A stretch of DNA of 64,000 bases from Aphidius gifuensis (GCF_014905175.1 NC_057793.1:10168001-10232000), one strand, 5' to 3'; shown: positions 1-10,715, counted from the stretch's first letter. Program-made: numbers and translations. The notes: a model not told the origin generated them from the sequence alone.

Positions 1-1
1 A

Positions 2-1207
2 CATCGTAAAATGACTGAATTAGATAGACCACCACCATCAGTTTTACAAACACACATGGATAATTTATATAAAATGGTATCATTTTGTGAAAATAAAACA
101 GATTGTCGTAGAACACAACAGTTAAATTATTTTGGTGAACAATTTGATAAAAATAAATGCATTAAAAATAAAGATACAGCATGTGATAATTGTCGTAATA
201 TACAAGTATTTACAGAAATTGATGTAACTGATATGGCTAAAGCAATTATAACAGCTGTTAGAGATTTAAATGTAGCAGGTAAAAATAATGTAACAGCAAA
301 TCAATTAACTGAAATTGTCAAGGGTGCTGATTTAAAAAAATTTCGAGATACTGGTTTAAATAAACTTCCTGTTTATGCCAAGGGTAAAGCATGGAATAAA
401 AATGATCTTGAAAGATTGATACACAAACTGGTAATTGATAGCTATATTCAAGAAGAAATGTATGTTAATAAAGATATTGTAGCAGCTTATTTAAAAATTG
501 GTCCTGCAACAAAAGCATTTATGACTAATCCTAAGTCAAAAATGATGTTCCCAATGAAAAAAGCAACTAGCCAATTGACAGTTACAGTTGGTCCATCAAA
601 AGTTCCAGTTAAAAATAATAATCTTAAAGAACTTCAAGACAAATGTTATGCTGATTTAATGAGAGATTTAAATGGTATTGCTGGTGCATTAAATTTGCAA
701 GCAACAACAATGATTAATTTAGTTGCAATTCGAGCAATGAGCCAACAAATGCCAACAACAGTTCAAGAAATGTTAAAAATTCCTCATGTTACAAAAGCAA
801 ATTATGAAAAATGTGGAAGACCATTATTACAAATATGTCAAGATTATGCTAAATTAAAAACTAAACTTGAAGAAGAAGAAGCTGCAGAAATTGAAGATGA
901 TAATGATGATTTTGAAGGTACTTGGATTGATACTAAAGACTCATCTCGTCCTAGTGGTAGTGGTGTTAAACGTAGAGGTTCAGCAACTGCTGGTGGTAAT
1001 GCTAAAAAATATAAAGCTGGTGGTAGTTCTTCTAGAGGTAGATATGCAAAAGGTGGCTCATCAAATTCAGCGCGTGGACGTGCTAAGAGTACTACTACAA
1101 CTACTAAGAATACTAAGACTACTAATAAGGGACCTGGTCTTGTTGATTTTACACAAAAACCACAATATCTCAGAGATCCACTACGTTTTCAAACTTTAGG
1201 ACTTTAA
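2..1207 (+). CDS. Blm: Bloom-type RecQ helicase, C-terminal part (3' exon)
   Basis: The frame is open from the window edge (His-Arg-Lys before the first Met at 11) to the stop at 1205-1207, so this is the 3' end of a longer gene. The start is the RecQ zinc-binding subdomain, with Cys residues in CENKTDC, KNKCIKNK and ACDNCR. A winged-helix RQC region follows to about residue 170. An HRDC domain lies at about residues 205-290 (starting near ELQDKCYADL and running to LQICQDYAKL). The tail is acidic, then Gly/Ser/Lys/Arg-rich with KRRGS and KKYK clusters that look like nuclear localisation signals. Zinc-binding, RQC and HRDC in this order are characteristic of BLM rather than short RecQ proteins. 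BLM unwinds DNA and acts with topoisomerase III alpha in double Holliday junction dissolution. The helicase core lies outside the window to the left. Confidence 0.93.
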   Translation, partial: HRKMTELDRPPPSVLQTHMDNLYKMVSFCENKTDCRRTQQLNYFGEQFDKNKCIKNKDTACDNCRNIQVFTEIDVTDMAKAIITAVRDLNVAGKNNVTANQLTEIVKGADLKKFRDTGLNKLPVYAKGKAWNKNDLERLIHKLVIDSYIQEEMYVNKDIVAAYLKIGPATKAFMTNPKSKMMFPMKKATSQLTVTVGPSKVPVKNNNLKELQDKCYADLMRDLNGIAGALNLQATTMINLVAIRAMSQQMPTTVQEMLKIPHVTKANYEKCGRPLLQICQDYAKLKTKLEEEEAAEIEDDNDDFEGTWIDTKDSSRPSGSGVKRRGSATAGGNAKKYKAGGSSSRGRYAKGGSSNSARGRAKSTTTTTKNTKTTNKGPGLVDFTQKPQYLRDPLRFQTLGL

Positions 1208-1337
1208 AAAAACAAATCAATTAATTTTTTTTTCGATCTCTCTTTAATACAGTATTAAACATTAAGTTTTATTTTAAAAGTTCAATGATGTTTCTGTACA
1301 ATTAAGTTTAAATTTAGTGTATAAATAATTATGTAAG

Positions 1338-1343
1338 AATAAA
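1338..1343 (+). terminator. Candidate poly(A) signal of Blm
   Basis: AATAAA lies about 130 bases after the Blm stop codon. The hexamer is common in such AT-rich DNA, so its position is the only support. It falls between the stops of the two convergent genes. Confidence 0.4.
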
Positions 1344-1425
1344 AATATATTTTCTTACTTTCTATAATTATTGAATAACTTTTAGCTATATAACAATTAT
1401 TTTACTAAGTTTGTTAACAGACGTA

Positions 1426-2032
1426 TTACAAGTCTGGTTGAACAATCCTTGATTGTCTGTCTTCATTTTTAACATGTTTTTTTAAAAGATTCATTATTTC
1501 ATTATCAAATTCTGGAGGTGTTGGTTTAACACCAATAGCCCAGTAAAACAAGTCCCAATCATTTGATGGTAAATTTATTAAACGATCATAAAGTTTCAGT
1601 TCTTCATCGTCAAATGTATCCAAATACTTTTTGGCAAATGTACTGAGCACAAGGCCATTTTCTAACATTCCTCGTTTTCTTGATTGATACACTAATCTTT
1701 AAGAAAAAAATAAATAAACAAGCAATTACAAAAATAGTATCAATAATAGGATTCAAATAGAAAAATATAAATTATACCTGGCTCTTTTTAAATCAGAACT
1801 TTCACCTTGTCGTTCAACATAAGGAGGAATTGATGGTTCTCGACCTTCAGGATGATGAAGATTATCAAATTCACTTTTATTTATTAAACTTGTTGCAACA
1901 GATCTCGCAATAACATTGCTTCTAACCTGTAATTTCAACAAAATATTTTCAATTTACAAATATAAAATTATCGATTATGAAAATGAGTTTTCTTACCAAG
2001 CCAAAAGCACAAGATTTCACTAAAATATTCAT
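1426..2032 (-). CDS. SDHAF2: Succinate dehydrogenase assembly factor 2 (three exons)
   Basis: Exons on the minus strand are 1997-2032, 1778-1926 and 1426-1696. Introns start GT (GTAAGA, GTATAA) and end AG, and the phases join to 456 bases, 151 residues plus stop. The core RARLVYQSRKRGMLENG is the signature of the SDHAF2/Sdh5 (DUF339) family, which promotes covalent FAD attachment to the SDHA flavoprotein of mitochondrial complex II. Later motifs such as WDLFYWAIG and an acidic EFDNEIM segment also fit. The length is near the family's usual 150-170 residues. The N terminus (MNILVKSCAFGL) is short, basic and hydrophobic, compatible with a mitochondrial presequence. The gene converges on Blm with 218 bases between stop codons. 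Confidence 0.92.
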
Positions 2033-2339
2033 GATTTATGTTAGATCAGGTAGTTTTGCATTAACTGTTGTTATTAAATTTTTTGACAGCAATCAACATA
2101 AACAATAATATTGAAGGCTCAATGTTATTATGGTTATTATTGCTTATTGCGCGTGCGTAAACACCATATTTGTTGTTTTTTTTTTTTTTTTTTTCTGTAA
2201 AGCACTGTAAAGTAACGAGAAACATGGGTTGGTATTTGGTACGATAAGATGTAAGATAATAATTAATAAATCAGTTTTGAAAATCTATGTTATTAGTAAA
2301 AAATTTGAACTTAAGTTCAATTAGAAATTTCTAATTTTT
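2033..2339. other. Intergenic: SDHAF2 5' flank up to the retrotransposon breakpoint
   Basis: No gene is seen here. The stretch should hold the SDHAF2 promoter. It contains a T homopolymer near 2176-2195 and a slightly GC-richer patch (attgcgcgtgcgtaaac) near 2146-2162. The left end of the BEL/Pao element falls near 2340, so the transposon sits only about 300 bases upstream of the SDHAF2 start codon. Confidence 0.5.
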
Positions 2340-3308
2340 ATTTATCTCGATCACTCGTCCAAGTGGCCAACTAGTACACGGAGCATTTTTCTCCACCAGG
2401 AGGACCATTTCGCCAACCTTAATGTTAGCGGTGTCCTTAGCCCATTTATGACGTTTCTGTAACTCGTGTAAATATTCAATATGCCAACGAGCCCAGAAAT
2501 GTTGTTTCATCTTGGTAATATGTTCCCAAAATGATAATCTATTGGTGGGCGTATCAGTGTAATCTTGTTCCGGCAAGTTTCGAATAGGTTCACCGATTAG
2601 AATATGTGCAGGTGTAAGGACATTAAGGTCATTTGGATCAGAGGACATCTGTGTGAGAGGTCTTGAATTTAAAATACCTTCAACCTCAGTGGTGAAGGTG
2701 GTGAATACTTCATATGTGAAAAGTGATTCACCTACTACCCGTTTGAGATGATGTTTAAATAATTTTACTGTGGATTCCCACAGTCCCCCTTGATGAGGTG
2801 ATAATGGTGGAATAAAATTCCATGATATTCGTGGTATATGTGACGCTGTAAAGTTATGCACCAGATGTTTATGCTCATCAGAATTTAGTAAATTATATAA
2901 TTCTTTTAATTGATTTTTCGCACCGATAAAATTAGTCCCGTTATCTGAATAGATTTTAACAGGGGTACCGCGTCTTGCAATGAATCGCCGCAACGCTCCT
3001 AAAAAACCTTCAGTTGTTAGGTCACTAACTACTTCTAAGTGTACTGCCTTTACGGACATACACACAAAGACACATACATATATTTTTATTTTAGTGGTAT
3101 TACGGAATTTTTTCTCTTTTATGAAAAATGGACCGCAATAGTCAATACCGACATTTTTAAATACATTTCGGGCATTGACTCGATCTTCTGGCAGGTCAGC
3201 CATTTTGAATTTTTCTGCTTCAGCTATAAAGCGGAAACAAGTCATGCACTTACGTATGACTTGGCGTACTTGATTTCTTCCATCAAGTACCCAAAAACGT
3301 TGACGCAT
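2331..3308 (-). pseudogene. BEL/Pao integrase, C-terminally truncated
   Basis: The open stretch starts at MRQRFWVLDGR, with the Cys pair of the HHCC zinc module at KCMTC. The DDE catalytic core follows: first Asp in VGIDYCGPF, second in YSDNGTNFIG, Glu in HQGGLWESTVK. A tail domain ends in the SWPLGRVIEI motif. Normal elements continue well past that motif, but here the frame ends three residues later at a stop, which marks the truncation point. The upstream zinc-module half (LHSG...) is readable on the same strand at about 3310-3430, separated from the GLLRVGGR block near 3450-3480 by a stop codon. Confidence 0.85.
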
Positions 3309-3574
3309 GGCATTTAAGGTAGTTTGTATACCTGAGTGTAATTGTCTAAACTGAATGTCTTTTATAATTAAGTCAGTAAAATAATTTTTAGATGGTAATA
3401 AAATAAGGTGTTTTTGATTATAGGAAATTTTTGCTCGTTTTTAACGCCCACCTACGCGTAGTAGGCCTTTCTCGTCAAGAAATAGACATAGATTATTAAA
3501 TCGTGTATTTTTACTTTGAATTTGCGAGCTAAAAATTTTAATTTCCGTCTCAAAACATACACCTTGAATCCAGA

Positions 3575-5299
3575 TTAAAAGCTCATGCTCAGCTTGAGCA
3601 ATCTCTTGACTTGATAAAAATTTATTTTGAAGTATTTCAGATGATCATATATTCTTGCAATTTCGGACAGAATATTTCTTTTAGTAATTTTTTCTGGCAT
3701 TACAATAGATTTTACTGAGTATTTAATTACATCAAATTTTGCTTCCCATGAAATACCAAGAGTTTTTAAGGTACAATTTTTATCGAGTAAAAAATTAGAA
3801 TTAACATTGACATTAGATAAATCTGCTATTAATTTTGGTTCATTAGAAGCCCACTGGCGTATATTGAATTGACCACGTTTTAATAATTTAACAATTTCAT
3901 CACGAAGCTGACGCGTTTCTGATATATTACTTGCACCTGTCAAAAGATCGTCAACATACAAGTCGTTTTTTAGAATATGCGCAGCACGTGGAAAATGATT
4001 TGCTTCATCATCAGCTAATTGATGAATGGTACGGATAGCCAAAAATGGAGACGAGGTTACACCAAAAGTTACTGTATTTAATTCAAAAGTTTTAATTTGA
4101 TCGCCCACACGCCAAAGTATTCTTTGGTATGCTCGATCGTCTTTATGTAATAGAATTTGACGATACATTTTTTCAATGTCAGCTGTGAGGACATATTTAT
4201 GGGAGCGAAATTTGAGCAATTGAGTAAAGATGGTATTTTGAATAGTAGGACCTGTCATTAAAATATCATTAAGTGATTTATTGTTATTTGATTTAGCAGA
4301 TGCGTCAAAGACTACTCGAACTTTAGTAGTCGAGCTGGATTTTTTAATCACAGCATGATGCGGTAGATAATATTTATGCTCAGAATCATCTGAGACAGGT
4401 GACATGTGACCAAGATCGAGATATTCTTGCATTACTTTGTAATATTCGGATTTTAATTCTGGTTTAGATAAAAATTTATTTTCTAATGCATGGAAGCGCC
4501 GATAGGCTGCTGCTCTAGAGTCACCAAGCGTACGATCGCCTTTGATAAATGGTAACCTAGCAATATATCGACCATTAGGGTCACGTTTGATATTATTAAT
4601 AAAATGGCTTTCGCATAAAACATCGTGTTTTGCCTTTGGTTTTTCAAAACTGATCTCTTCTAACCTCCAAAAGTCTGTCATTTGTTTTTCAAGACGAGTT
4701 AAGTTACAAGATAAAGGAAAGGGTCGGTCAGGCACCGTGGTAGTACCTGCTACGGTCCATCCGAGAAGAGTTTTTTGAAAACATACTTGAAAAGACTCGT
4801 TTGATAATGGTATTTGACCAACTGACATTAATGATAAGGTTGGTTCTGCCCCTATCAACATATCAATAGGCTGTGGCATATAAAATTTTGGGTCGGCTAA
4901 TTTAATATTTTTAGGGATTTCTAGATTTTCATCATGAAATAATTCAGGAGGTGTTAACCCTGTAATTTCAGGTATCGTAAAAAATGTCAATGTTTGTGAA
5001 TAATTATAAAAATGAGCATAGAAAGTTAGTTCTAAGCTATTTTTTGTAAAAGTAGTAGTGGCATTGATGCCATTAATAGGAATGGAACATTTTTTCATTA
5101 CCAAATTCAGCTGAGATGCTAGTCTTTGAGTAATGAAGTTGGCTGTTGAGCAGGTGTCTAAAAGAGTTCGACAATTTATATAGTTTCCCGTCTTGTCTTT
5201 GATTTTCACTAAAGCACTTGGTAGCAGAGGAACAGCTGTCTTTAGTGATCGAGTCAATAGACAGACATCCTGCTCAACGGGAGTTTCTAAGGCTAGTCA
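3575..5299 (-). pseudogene. BEL/Pao protease and reverse transcriptase
   Basis: The frame follows gag directly, in the same reading frame after a single UGA (5297-5299). The N-terminal part has an aspartic protease with LLDTCSTANFI as the active-site region. RT follows, with VVFDASAKS, a TADIEKMYRQI block and the catalytic YVDD. After ILSEIARIYDHL the sequence departs from the expected Pao pattern. The RNase H-like domain that should follow is missing, since only about 270 bases separate this frame from the integrase frame. Short coding pieces of the pre-integrase region (FLDEKGLLRVGGR) survive in between. This is a decayed copy. Confidence 0.85.
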
Positions 5300-6577
5300 C
5301 TCCGTCTTTTTTTCTTTGATTTTTGACCCAGTCTCTTTTTTTGAGGAGTCAGGTACTTTTTCATGCAAGTATATATTGTGTTTTTTATTACATATTCTGC
5401 AATTCTTTAAAAAACAATCTCCTCTGTGACATCGGAGACAAACTTCGCATAAATTGGCCTTTTTTACGATTTCGCGTCTTTCAGGAATAGACATCTTTCT
5501 AAAAATCTCGCATTTATAAAGAAGATGCTGCTGGTCATTACAAAGAATGCAATTACTTGAGTTATTGATTGCAAGTGTTGAGTGTGAAGCGTTATTATTT
5601 GAGGTATTGATTGCAAGTGTCGAGTGTGAAAGGTTATTATTCGGTTTTTTCACAAATTTGTTATTGAAACGTTTCTTTTTATGTGGGGGTTGTGTATTTT
5701 TTGTTGTATCAATAACCTCAATTTCCTTTCTTTTAAATTGTGACAAACAAATTGCTTCGTTTGTCAAAAAATTAATAAAAGACTCAAGACTTGGAAAAGC
5801 GTCTCTTTCTAGCGTATTAATCCATTTTTTAGCTGTGGATCTATGCAGCTTGCTCTCTAATATGACGACAAGCATTTCCTGCCCGACCTCTACACTTAGA
5901 GTCTCAAGGCAAGTGATGTGAAGTCTTAATTGATCAATAAGAGAATTTAAACCTTCCGCCGATTCTCGTTCTTGAGTCGGTAAATTGAGGATGGAAGATA
6001 AATGACGTGAAATTATTATTCTTTTAACTTCAAAGGCTTGTTCTAGAGTAGTCCAAGCCTTTTCAAAACTTGAATCGGCTATCGGGTAATTAGCAATTTT
6101 CTTTTTGGCCTCACCGATTATGGCTTCATCGAGGAGACGAAATTTATCGATATTATCGAGTTCGGTATGAGCTTTAATCAACGCTTGAAACGAATTTTTA
6201 AATGACAACCAATTTTCATACTTTCCGTTAAAAGTTGGAACTGTTGTTTGTGGAAGCTTTAATTTTCTTTTGGGCTGAATGGGTTCGGCTGGAGGAGGCG
6301 TTGGGGCGACCGGTTGCATGATTTTTTCTACTTTAGACGCTAATAAAAAATATCTATCTAAAAGATCTTCGAATTCGTTTTCATGATTGTTATCCGGTTC
6401 GGCTACAATCAATTCATTGTGTAACGATTCAAATTCTTTATATAATTCTGTGATTCGATTCATACGCAAACGCATATTTGTTTGGTCGACTGAATCGGTA
6501 TCTATCAAATTCCGGAGCATCGTTATCTGGGCCTTTAGCGTGGTCCTTTTTTGGACAATGGTCTTTACGGAAACCAT
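5297..6577 (-). CDS. BEL/Pao Gag
   Basis: This is an intact 426-residue frame and the first coding unit of the element. The N-terminal half has a helical pattern typical of BEL Gag (TTLKAQITMLRNL) and a block containing PTFNGKYENWLSFKNSF. The C terminus has zinc knuckles: one CX2CX4HX4C (CILCNDQQHLLYKC), then a second Cys/His cluster (CEVCLRCHRGDC, CRICNKKH). A tandem duplication of SHSTLAIN lies just before the knuckles. Gag would form the capsid particle and bind the element RNA. It ends at a UGA that keeps frame with the downstream pol region. Confidence 0.87.
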   Translation of the reverse strand: MVSVKTIVQKRTTLKAQITMLRNLIDTDSVDQTNMRLRMNRITELYKEFESLHNELIVAEPDNNHENEFEDLLDRYFLLASKVEKIMQPVAPTPPPAEPIQPKRKLKLPQTTVPTFNGKYENWLSFKNSFQALIKAHTELDNIDKFRLLDEAIIGEAKKKIANYPIADSSFEKAWTTLEQAFEVKRIIISRHLSSILNLPTQERESAEGLNSLIDQLRLHITCLETLSVEVGQEMLVVILESKLHRSTAKKWINTLERDAFPSLESFINFLTNEAICLSQFKRKEIEVIDTTKNTQPPHKKKRFNNKFVKKPNNNLSHSTLAINTSNNNASHSTLAINNSSNCILCNDQQHLLYKCEIFRKMSIPERREIVKKANLCEVCLRCHRGDCFLKNCRICNKKHNIYLHEKVPDSSKKETGSKIKEKKTE

Positions 6578-8153
6578 GATTATTTTTTAATTAAACAATG
6601 AGACAGTTAACAGTCGATAAATCAATGCACTCACGAAGCTTAATAGCTTAAATTTTTAATTTTAATTGTTATCAACAATCTTTTAGCAAGTGAAATATAT
6701 AAATGTGTCTAAAATTGTTTAATTGGATTTTTTTGAAAATATTAAATTTGATATTTATAATAAAATGTAATTGTAATGATATCAATTTTAAAATTTGTAA
6801 AATTTTATTTTAAATCCTTTATTCGAATTTACATTATTTTATTGATAAAAGAAATGATTTTATTCATTCAAATTTATTCATATATTTCACCATTAATTTA
6901 AAAAATTTGTTATTTTATTTTATATATTATAATCTCAAAATTTGATAAAATATTAATTATTATAAATAATTAATGAATTGCTTGAATATTTAATTCAATA
7001 AGTTTTATAAATTTATTAAGGCTGATTGCATTGAAGTTCGACGCTCAACTGTCAATTGTTTGGTTTATCGATTAATTTTAAGTCAATCGTGATTTGTTGG
7101 TATGTTTATTTAAATGTTTAAATAATTAACTATACAATTCGTCAATTGTATTTTTAATTATTAATGGTATTTTGCAATTACGTAATTGTCTTTGTGTGGT
7201 TTTATTATTTATAAAATTATTCAATTAATTGTTTGATATTAAATTTAATTTATTTAATTTATTATTCAATCAATTGATTGAATGGTTTATTCAATGGCTT
7301 GAATAATATTTATTTTATTTATATAGCGCTTGGTTAATTGTTTAAGTTTATAAATTATTGCTAATTTATGATTTTATTTATTACTTTATTATTTAAACTA
7401 TTAATTGAATAATTTTGATTATTGTTATTAATAACAATGGTAATTTATTGTGACTGCAATTATCAGAGATAATTTTCGGTCTATAATCATACAAATGATT
7501 ATGGTATTTAGTTGTATTATTTAAATTTTAATCATCTCAAACGGATATGTATAATAATTAAATGATTTAAATTTTATGGTATTGCACAATTATTCTAATC
7601 AGTAAAAAACAATTCAGTGACTTGCCGTTTGATGAGTCCTTGGACCTGGATGGTTGCAGTTCGGCGTCAGCACGTGGTTGAGTTTTTACTCGGCTTGTGT
7701 TGGGCGCGTTTGTTGCTCGTGTATATGTATATACGTATATGTATATATATTTGAATATAATTGTTCAATTAGTTTCTATTGAACTATATTATTATATAAC
7801 TTTATATAGATATTAGAGTTATTGTTAATTTTTTATTTTATATAAACACCGCACTGTCACTTTGTAATAAGTTTATAATTAATATATTACATATATTTAA
7901 TTGTTAACTTGATATTATTTGCACAAAAATGAAATGCTGTCACTTTAAATTTTAATATTGTTTAAATACAATTATTCAAATTGTTTATGTATAATAAATA
8001 TATTTGTATATATTTTTATTATAAGTGTGTTAGTTACACAAATATAAGCACTTGTTACTTGGTTAAATTTAATTAATTCACTTAATTTTTTATTTTTATT
8101 TATTGTTTTTTGATAAAATATAACTATTTTATTTAATTTATTGAATCTAAATG
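6578..8153 (-). other. Retrotransposon untranslated leader between PBS and gag
   Basis: About 1.6 kb of AT-rich sequence separates the primer-binding site from the Gag start. I see no convincing reading frame. A GC-richer patch near 7620-7735 may be part of a packaging or promoter region, but that is only inference from its position. Confidence 0.6.
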
Positions 8154-8171
8154 TCCCTGGTTTCGGCACCA
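8154..8171 (-). promoter_or_regulatory. Primer-binding site, tRNA-Phe type
   Basis: On the minus strand the bases read TGGTGCCGAAACCAGGGA, 5 bases inside the LTR end. From memory, the insect tRNA-Phe(GAA) 3' end including CCA is complementary to TGGTGCCGAAACCCGGGA. The match is therefore 17 of 18, with one substitution at position 14. It fixes the direction of the element and the inner end of the LTR. Confidence 0.75.
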
Positions 8172-8176
8172 AAAAA

Positions 8177-8867
8177 TGTTGGATATATTGCCCGTTAAGG
8201 GATTTATATCTGGTAATGAAGTATAGGATACGTAATTTAAATAATTAACACAATAATAATTTTTATATTTTTTATCGTTTAATTTTAATTTTCATTATTT
8301 AAAATTATTATTTAAATTTATATTATTATTTAGTTTATTTATTAAATCAGTTTAAATTTATTTATTAACTTGTGAATTTATTTAAGTTGATTTTTTGTAA
8401 GAGCAAGTGACAAGAGAGAGTTCCGTAGGCTACGGGATTGCGAATGCAACTGATTAGAAAAAAGGTCCAGGACGCTAACCAGCTTCTGGGCCTTAGTAAT
8501 GAAAAATCTGGAAAATTCTAGAAGGCCAAACGACGCTTGTATAAGCGTCGCTTGGACCCGACAAAAACTTCCAAAATGTTTTTACATATAAATTATTTAA
8601 TTTCTCGAAAGACTGGGTGGTCTTCGAGGTCAGCGGCCTAATCCTCATTGTCCTCAAACTGCAACATTTTTCTAATGGCAAACGTTGTCAGTTTGAGGGA
8701 TTAGTCGGCATCGGCTCGTGCCGTCAGAAGATTAGACCTGCTGGCTCAATGTGTTGTGTGTTTTACCTTTTATTTTACTTGACATTTTCAAACTCATTTT
8801 TTCTCAAATAAAATTTATCTTTTTCTTTCTCTTTCTCTTCTCGCTTACCTCTCTTTCCGACGGAACA
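8177..8867 (-). repeat. 5' LTR of the BEL/Pao element
   Basis: On the plus strand it starts TGTTGGATATATTGCC and appears to end CGGAACA, giving TGTT/AACA terminal inverted bases. The inner boundary is set by the primer-binding site. The outer boundary at 8867 is tentative because no second flank exists for target-site comparison. A homologous but diverged copy at 10282 confirms that this is a repeat unit. Confidence 0.75.
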
Positions 8868-10281
8868 TTTGTAATAATTAAATTTGAAAAAAAATTTATA
8901 TAAATGTGTATTATATATTATATAATATATTTTTCGTCGAAAAAATAATGAAAAAAAGCAATCGCATTCTTTTTATTTCTCGTCCTTTGCAAGAGAAAAC
9001 CCGACGCCCCGCAGTAAATAATAATAACGAAAATATAAAGTAAAATTATTCAATGTGTGTATTAAAATTTAGGAAAAAAATAGTTAACATCATTTCTCTG
9101 TTGATAGAATTTAAATTGGTAATAACTAATTATTTAAAATAAACGATATAAACTTCTTGTTAAAAAAAATTTTAGCAGTAAACCTTGTCATTCAAATTGT
9201 CAAAATGATGATAGACAGGATGTTCTTATAAATCTCGACGGCTTCGTCATTAATTTGCGTGCTGAAAATATATTTCGTCACCCGGAAAATCTTTAACTCT
9301 CAGTTGGTCAGGCACTCAAACCTCGTATGAATATCGCTATTAATATTGCAAAAATATCCAACAAAAAACGAAATAAAACTGTTTATTTTACACGTACTTG
9401 CTTAGTATGGGAAGAAAATATAAAAAGTCACATGATAAACTCTGTTCGTGATATGGTATCACCGTTTATATTTTTTTTCTCTAATTATTATGAATTAAAA
9501 AACTTTGGTAAAATACTCAGTTTAATAATACGGAATCATTTTATGCTCGCTGGTAACAATGTGATCATTTGAAAGATATGGATATTTTGTTTTTTTAATT
9601 TTTATTGATTCAGAAATTGAAAACTATCTCAAGTATATTCGATTATTAATAGCTGGTAAAATAATTTTCTTATGGTGACGAAAAAAATAATAAAACGAAA
9701 AAGATCATCAAGTCTCGTATTCCAACAGAGCAGATTAAAAATCCGATGGAAAAAGATGCAGTCATAATATATTTAGAGCGTGCAAAGCGTTTTAAAGAGT
9801 CTGGATACGCTGAAATTGAAGTCACAGGTTTTAATTAGGGCTAGCACGAGAGTATACTAGAAGACTTATTTTTTAGTATCATTTACCATTATTATATTGA
9901 TTCATTAATAGATTTTATAATAAAGAAAGATTTCGAAAATATTCATGAAACTTTAAAAATTATATTGTCTTGTCATTATTATCTATGAATAATTTATTTA
10001 TACAGGTCCCAAATGTTTATTTCATTAATATTAAAAGTCAGCAACATTTTTTTGAATGAAAATAAAAAATATACAGATATAATGTACAGGCATTCAGAAT
10101 CTTAAACTTGCGTTGTAAACATTAGACCAAAGTCGATAATTAAAAAATTTTCAACAATTAAGCTACGTAATAATATATGCGTAATAACAACGTCAGCTGG
10201 TTATTCTGAAACGCGTGAAACTAAACTCAATTCTTTATTTGAGCTTGGCCGCCCTGCTCTTTGCGATTGTTCGTTGTAGGC
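8868..10281 (+). pseudogene. Decayed coding-like region of unknown origin between two LTRs
   Basis: Several plus-strand stretches read as protein although no single frame survives. One is an 81-codon open frame at 9327-9572 (includes KNKTVYFTRTCLVWEEN). Another is a 46-codon open run at about 9698-9838 (starting KKIIKSRIPTEQIKN). A third is about 38 codons at 10165-10278 (includes SAGYSETRETKLNSLFELG). The pieces are less AT-rich than their surroundings and are broken by stops and frame changes, as expected of an old coding sequence. I do not recognise the family. It may be internal DNA of another element or an inserted foreign gene. Confidence 0.35.
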
Positions 10282-10715
10282 TGTTGGGTATATTACCCGT
10301 CAAAAAAATATCTGGTAATATTGTATTAAGATATAAATTTAAATAATTGACACAATCGTATTTTTTTGTTTTATAGTTCAATTTTTATTATCACTAATTC
10401 AAATTATGGTTTAAATAAATATTTTATTTTTATTATTATTATTTAATTTATTTATTAAATCATTATTTGAATTATTTGGTGAATCATTCTTTAATTTATT
10501 TATTAAATTATTATTTAACAGATCGTTTTAAAAAATTTGTTATGTGTTAAATTTTAAGTTTATCAATTTAATAAGAGTAGTGATAAGAGATGCGGAGGCT
10601 ACCAGATGGCCAAAGCAACTAACTACCAAAAAAAGGTCCAAGACGCTAGTCCAGCTTTTAGGTCTTAACATTGTAAAATTCCAGAAAAATCCCAAAAGCT
10701 GTACAACGACACCCG
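10282..10715 (-). repeat. Diverged second LTR of the same family (solo or fragment)
   Basis: It aligns with the LTR at 8177 from TGTTGGGTATATTACCCGTCAA through the shared ATATCTGGTAAT and TTAAATAATTGACACAAT blocks to the AAAAAAGGTCCAAGACGCTA block, in the same orientation. No primer-binding site precedes it, so it is a solo LTR or the remnant of another insertion. The right end cannot be placed; similarity fades after about 10715. Confidence 0.75.

Larger units (their letters stand above)
2340..8867 (-). mobile_element. BEL/Pao LTR retrotransposon, 3'-truncated and decayed
   Basis: The element reads on the minus strand. From right to left it has one LTR (8177-8867), a tRNA-Phe-type primer-binding site (8154-8171), a 1.6 kb leader, gag, a protease/reverse transcriptase frame and an integrase frame. 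The Asp-Thr protease motif, YVDD in RT, and an integrase reading on from a GLLRVGGR motif identify BEL/Pao rather than Gypsy or Copia. The coding region stops inside the integrase C-terminal domain near 2340 and no LTR copy follows, so the 3' end is lost. RNase H is absent and there are frameshifts between RT and integrase, so this copy cannot be autonomous. Confidence 0.9.

Noticed and set aside
867..1199. Open frame on the plus strand inside the Blm coding region
   Set aside because: It is rich in Leu, Val and Lys and overlaps the Blm C-terminal tail in another frame; a shadow.
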